36,789 bases of DNA from positions 1-36,789 of the forward strand of contig JAJXWU010000039.1 in assembly GCA_021781425.1 (NCBI GenBank), given 5' to 3'. Positions 34,579 through 36,789 of the stretch are shown piece by piece. Both the position numbers and the translations under genes were made by a program. Source of the stretch: Pseudomonadota bacterium. GTDB taxonomy: Bacteria > Pseudomonadota > Gammaproteobacteria > Xanthomonadales > Rhodanobacteraceae. The notes beneath the pieces were generated by a model. It made no database searches. It saw nothing but the letters and a program-made list of their open reading frames with translations, and was not told the DNA's origin. Numbering within the stretch: position 1 is the stretch's first letter; each line of letters begins with the position of its first letter.

Positions 34579-35838
34579 ATGAACGCCAAGAAGCTCTATG
34601 TGCTCATTGCCGTTGCCATCACCGCCCTGATCGCGGCGTGGTACATCAATTCGTCGAATGCTCCGCAAACCGGCGTGAGCGCGCGGGCCGCGCCCGTGCT
34701 GCCCGAATTGCACGGCCATATCAACGACGTGAATGCGATCACCCTGACCGGCGCCGGCAATAAGGTCCTCGCCACGCTCAAGCGCGGCGCCGATGGCTGG
34801 ACGCTTGCCGAGAAATCCGGCTATCCGGCGGATCTGGCCAAGATCCGCGAATTTCTGATCAAGCTCGATCAGGCGACGCTGACCGAGGCCAAGACGTCAA
34901 ATCCCCAACTCTATGCGGAATTGGGTGTGGACGAGGTCAAGGATGCCAAAGCGACCGGCGTACTGGTGACGCTGGGCGGCCTGGCCAGGCCGTTGGCTAT
35001 CATTGTCGGCAATTACAACGGCGCTGGCGGTGGCGGCACTTTCGTGCGCCGCGAGGGCGAGGCGCAATCCTGGCTGGCCGACGGCAATCTCACCGTGGCC
35101 AAGAACACGGCGGATTGGGAGCAGCGCACCCTGACCGACATTCCGTCCACGCGCCTGCGCGCGGTGACGCTGACGAATCCCGATGGCAACACGCTGAAGA
35201 TCTACAAGGACGCGCAGGGCGATGCGAATTTCAAGGTCGCCGACGTGCCGAAGGGCCGCGAGGCCGCCTCCGAATTCGTCGCCAACGAACTGGGGTCGGT
35301 GCTTTCCGGCCTGAGTGCAGACGACGTGTTTCCAGCCGGGGACGTGGCGCCGCCGGACAAGACCTGGAAGGACGAGTACGCGGCCTTCGACGGACTGATC
35401 GTCTCCACTACCGGCTGGGAGCAGGGCGGCAAGGATTACGCACAGTTTTCCGCGCGTCTCGACGAAGTGGCTGCCAATGCATGGATCGACGCAGAGCAGA
35501 CCAAGGCTAAGACCGAGTATGAGACCGCCGTCGAGGCCGCGAACAAGAAGGTGGCCGACGAGAAATCCACGATCGGCGCACAGGCCAAGGCCAACGCGCA
35601 GGCGGCATCGGAAGTCGCCAAGCCGCTGGCCGTGAGCGATCCGGCCAAGGACCGCAGCGATCGCCTTGCTGCGTTGACCAAGGAAGTGGCCAACCTGAAC
35701 AAGACGTTTTCCGGCTGGACGTTCGCACTGCCGGCGTACAAGTTCAGTGACATGACCAAGAGCATGGACGACATGCTCAAGCCGCTGCCGCAGAAAAAGG
35801 CTGCGGAGAAGAAATCTGCGGTGAAGCCGCGCAAGTAA
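34579..35838 (+). CDS. DUF4340 domain protein with Ala-rich coiled coil and basic tail
   Basis: 419 residues, starting nine bases after the GldG-like gene. An N-terminal anchor ('LYVLIAVAITALIAAWYI') is followed by repeated DUF4340 units: 'AITLTGAGNKVLATLKRGADGWTLAEKSGYPADLAKIREFLIKLDQATLTEAKTSNP' is a canonical unit, and 'VTLTNPDGNTLKIYKDAQGDANFKVADVP' is a second. From about residue 305 an Ala/Lys/Glu-rich coiled coil ('YETAVEAANKKVADEKSTIGAQ') and a Lys-rich C-terminus ('KKAAEKKSAVKPRK') follow; I do not regard these as part of the standard domain. It presumably acts in the periplasm with the GldG-like protein. The operon ends here with a strong stem-loop. Confidence 0.88.
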   Translation: MNAKKLYVLIAVAITALIAAWYINSSNAPQTGVSARAAPVLPELHGHINDVNAITLTGAGNKVLATLKRGADGWTLAEKSGYPADLAKIREFLIKLDQATLTEAKTSNPQLYAELGVDEVKDAKATGVLVTLGGLARPLAIIVGNYNGAGGGGTFVRREGEAQSWLADGNLTVAKNTADWEQRTLTDIPSTRLRAVTLTNPDGNTLKIYKDAQGDANFKVADVPKGREAASEFVANELGSVLSGLSADDVFPAGDVAPPDKTWKDEYAAFDGLIVSTTGWEQGGKDYAQFSARLDEVAANAWIDAEQTKAKTEYETAVEAANKKVADEKSTIGAQAKANAQAASEVAKPLAVSDPAKDRSDRLAALTKEVANLNKTFSGWTFALPAYKFSDMTKSMDDMLKPLPQKKAAEKKSAVKPRK

Positions 35839-35849
35839 GCGCAGGCCGT

Positions 35850-35880
35850 GCTTGCGGCGGCGTGCTGCGCCGCCGCAAGC
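35850..35880 (+). terminator. Strong 13-bp stem-loop after the DUF4340 gene (no T-run)
   Basis: GCTTGCGGCGGCG and CGCCGCCGCAAGC pair perfectly around TGCTG, 12 bases after the operon stop. It is very stable, but no T-tract follows, so it is a terminator-like or 3'-stabilising structure rather than a textbook terminator. Confidence 0.55.
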
Positions 35881-35911
35881 GAAGTTCGACGCGACAGGCG
35901 CATAATCCTCC

Positions 35912-35927
35912 TCGAACGAGCGTTCGA
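35912..35927. promoter_or_regulatory. Palindrome TCGAACG-AG-CGTTCGA before the second acylase gene (possible operator)
   Basis: Two perfect 7-base arms with a 2-base centre. CATAAT (35901-35906), a good -10 match, lies just upstream, so the palindrome covers the predicted transcription start; I see no convincing -35. The size and symmetry suit a TetR-family regulator, but no regulator gene is adjacent within the window. Confidence 0.45.
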
Positions 35928-35960
35928 ACGACGCCCGTATCGGACCATTCGGAGGGGATC

Positions 35961-36789
35961 ATGGCCACCACACGCACCGGCTGCCGCCGGGCCATTGCGG
36001 CTTTTGCCGCAGTTTCCATTAGTATACTTGCGCTGCCGCTGGCGGCGCAGACGCTCACGGCACCGGGATTGTCCGCGCCCGGCACGATCTACTACGACGC
36101 GCTCGGCACGCCGACGATCAAGGCGCAAACGAGCTACGACGCCGCCTTCCTGCAGGGTTATGCGCAGGCCAAGGCGCGCTTCTTCGAGATGGATTTCGAT
36201 CGCCGCGCAGCCAGCGGCACGCTCGCTGCGCTGGTCGGACATGCCGCTCTCGCGAACGACGTGCAGACGCGCACGCTGGGCCTTGACCGCGCCGCGTTCG
36301 CGACCTGGCAGGCGCTGGACGCCGACACCAAGGGCTGGCTGCAGGCGTTTTCCAATGGCGTGAATTTCTGGCTGGCCACGCAGCCGCTGCCGCCGGAATA
36401 CGGGGCGTTGCTGCTCACGCATGCCGCACCGTGGACGCCGCAGGATTCCATCGTCGTGGGCAAGGGGCTGGCATTCCAGCTTTCCTTCGATCTCGACATC
36501 CAGAACACAATCGACTTCGGTGCCTACTCGCAGGCCGCCGCAGCGGCCAAGGTCGATCCGAACGCGCTGTTCTTCGGCGACACGCATCGTTTCGCGCCGC
36601 CGGACAACCGTGTCACGGTGCCGGGTTTCACCCCTATGGATTCGCCGGGATCCTCGGTCTTGACGCAAGCCGCCGCGATAGCCACCGTGCAGTCGAATGC
36701 GCAGCAACTGGCCGCGCTGGGCAGTCTGCAGGTAGATCCGCGCGCACTGGCGCTGGCGCAGGCCTACCGTGACAAGATCGCGGACAATC
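35961..36789 (+). CDS. Penicillin acylase family protein, secreted (3'-truncated by window edge)
   Basis: The frame is open from the ATG at 35961 to the window end, so it is missing from the ORF track. GGAGGGG lies four bases upstream. The N-terminus is a signal peptide ('ATTRTGCRRAIAAFAAVSISILALPLAAQ'). 'IYYDALGTPTIKAQTSYDAAFLQGYAQAKARFFEMDFDRR' is the alpha-chain motif of Ntn amidohydrolases of the penicillin/AHL acylase family, as in the 802-residue acylase at 19531. 'NGVNFWL', 'PEYGALLLTHAAPWTPQDSI' and 'FQLSFDLDIQNTIDFG' follow the family order. The autocleavage Ser lies beyond the visible 276 codons or cannot be identified. Substrate unknown. Confidence 0.88.
   Translation, partial: MATTRTGCRRAIAAFAAVSISILALPLAAQTLTAPGLSAPGTIYYDALGTPTIKAQTSYDAAFLQGYAQAKARFFEMDFDRRAASGTLAALVGHAALANDVQTRTLGLDRAAFATWQALDADTKGWLQAFSNGVNFWLATQPLPPEYGALLLTHAAPWTPQDSIVVGKGLAFQLSFDLDIQNTIDFGAYSQAAAAAKVDPNALFFGDTHRFAPPDNRVTVPGFTPMDSPGSSVLTQAAAIATVQSNAQQLAALGSLQVDPRALALAQAYRDKIADN

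Overview
The window is a GC-rich bacterial chromosome segment of about 36.8 kb. It is densely packed with genes, and almost all of them can be assigned to a family. The order rpsB-tsf, then map-glnD-dapD-(Spx/ArsC-like)-dapE, together with parC and a poly-hydroxyalkanoate regulator, is what I would expect of a gammaproteobacterium of the order Lysobacterales (Xanthomonadales). The secreted protein ending in an 'IFIDGFDY' tail points, from memory, to the Rhodanobacteraceae (Dokdonella-like). The taxonomic placement is inference. No tRNA, rRNA, CRISPR array, transposase or prophage gene was seen.

Layout. 1-2.5 kb (+): end of a UDP-glucose dehydrogenase gene overlapping a UDP-N-acetylhexosamine dehydrogenase gene (extracellular polysaccharide or O-antigen precursors), then slyX and a DUF2058 gene. 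2.6-3.75 kb (+): a secreted protein of unknown function. 3.8-9.1 kb (-): acetoacetyl-CoA reductase phaB and the PHA regulator phaR, a GT9 glycosyltransferase with a PAP2 phosphatase, and a gluQ-phaB pair carrying a second acetoacetyl-CoA reductase. 9.3-10.2 kb (+): htpX, ending in a bidirectional terminator shared with tsf. 10.2-12.3 kb (-): rpsB-tsf with a clear promoter and a structured leader. 12.4-19.5 kb (+): map, glnD, dapD, a membrane-anchored sulfotransferase, an Spx/ArsC-like gene and dapE, which combines N-terminal Met removal, nitrogen sensing and lysine/diaminopimelate synthesis. 19.5-25.4 kb (-): cfa, parC and a penicillin-acylase family gene. 25.4-27.7 kb (-): a fluoride-riboswitch-controlled crcB-DUF190 operon, preceded by a GNAT / HExxH protein / small protein operon. 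27.9-30.8 kb (+): a NarL-type two-component pair and a membrane-anchored SRPBCC + GyrI-like protein. 30.9-35.8 kb (+): a GldA/GldF/GldG-like ABC system with a DUF4340 protein. 36.0 kb to the end (+): the 5' part of a second, secreted penicillin-acylase family gene, which is absent from the supplied ORF track because it runs off the window.

The best-supported regulatory elements are the fluoride riboswitch with its promoter (about 26.25-26.34 kb), the phaB promoter (4592-4620), the rpsB promoter (12299-12328), a promoter that would make the histidine kinase mRNA leaderless, and two intrinsic terminators. I found no clearly new multi-gene system. The most interesting loose ends are the riboswitch-linked DUF190 gene, the Gld-like ABC operon, the sulfotransferase lodged in the lysine operon, the PAP2 protein with an altered active-site motif, and the tagged secreted protein.
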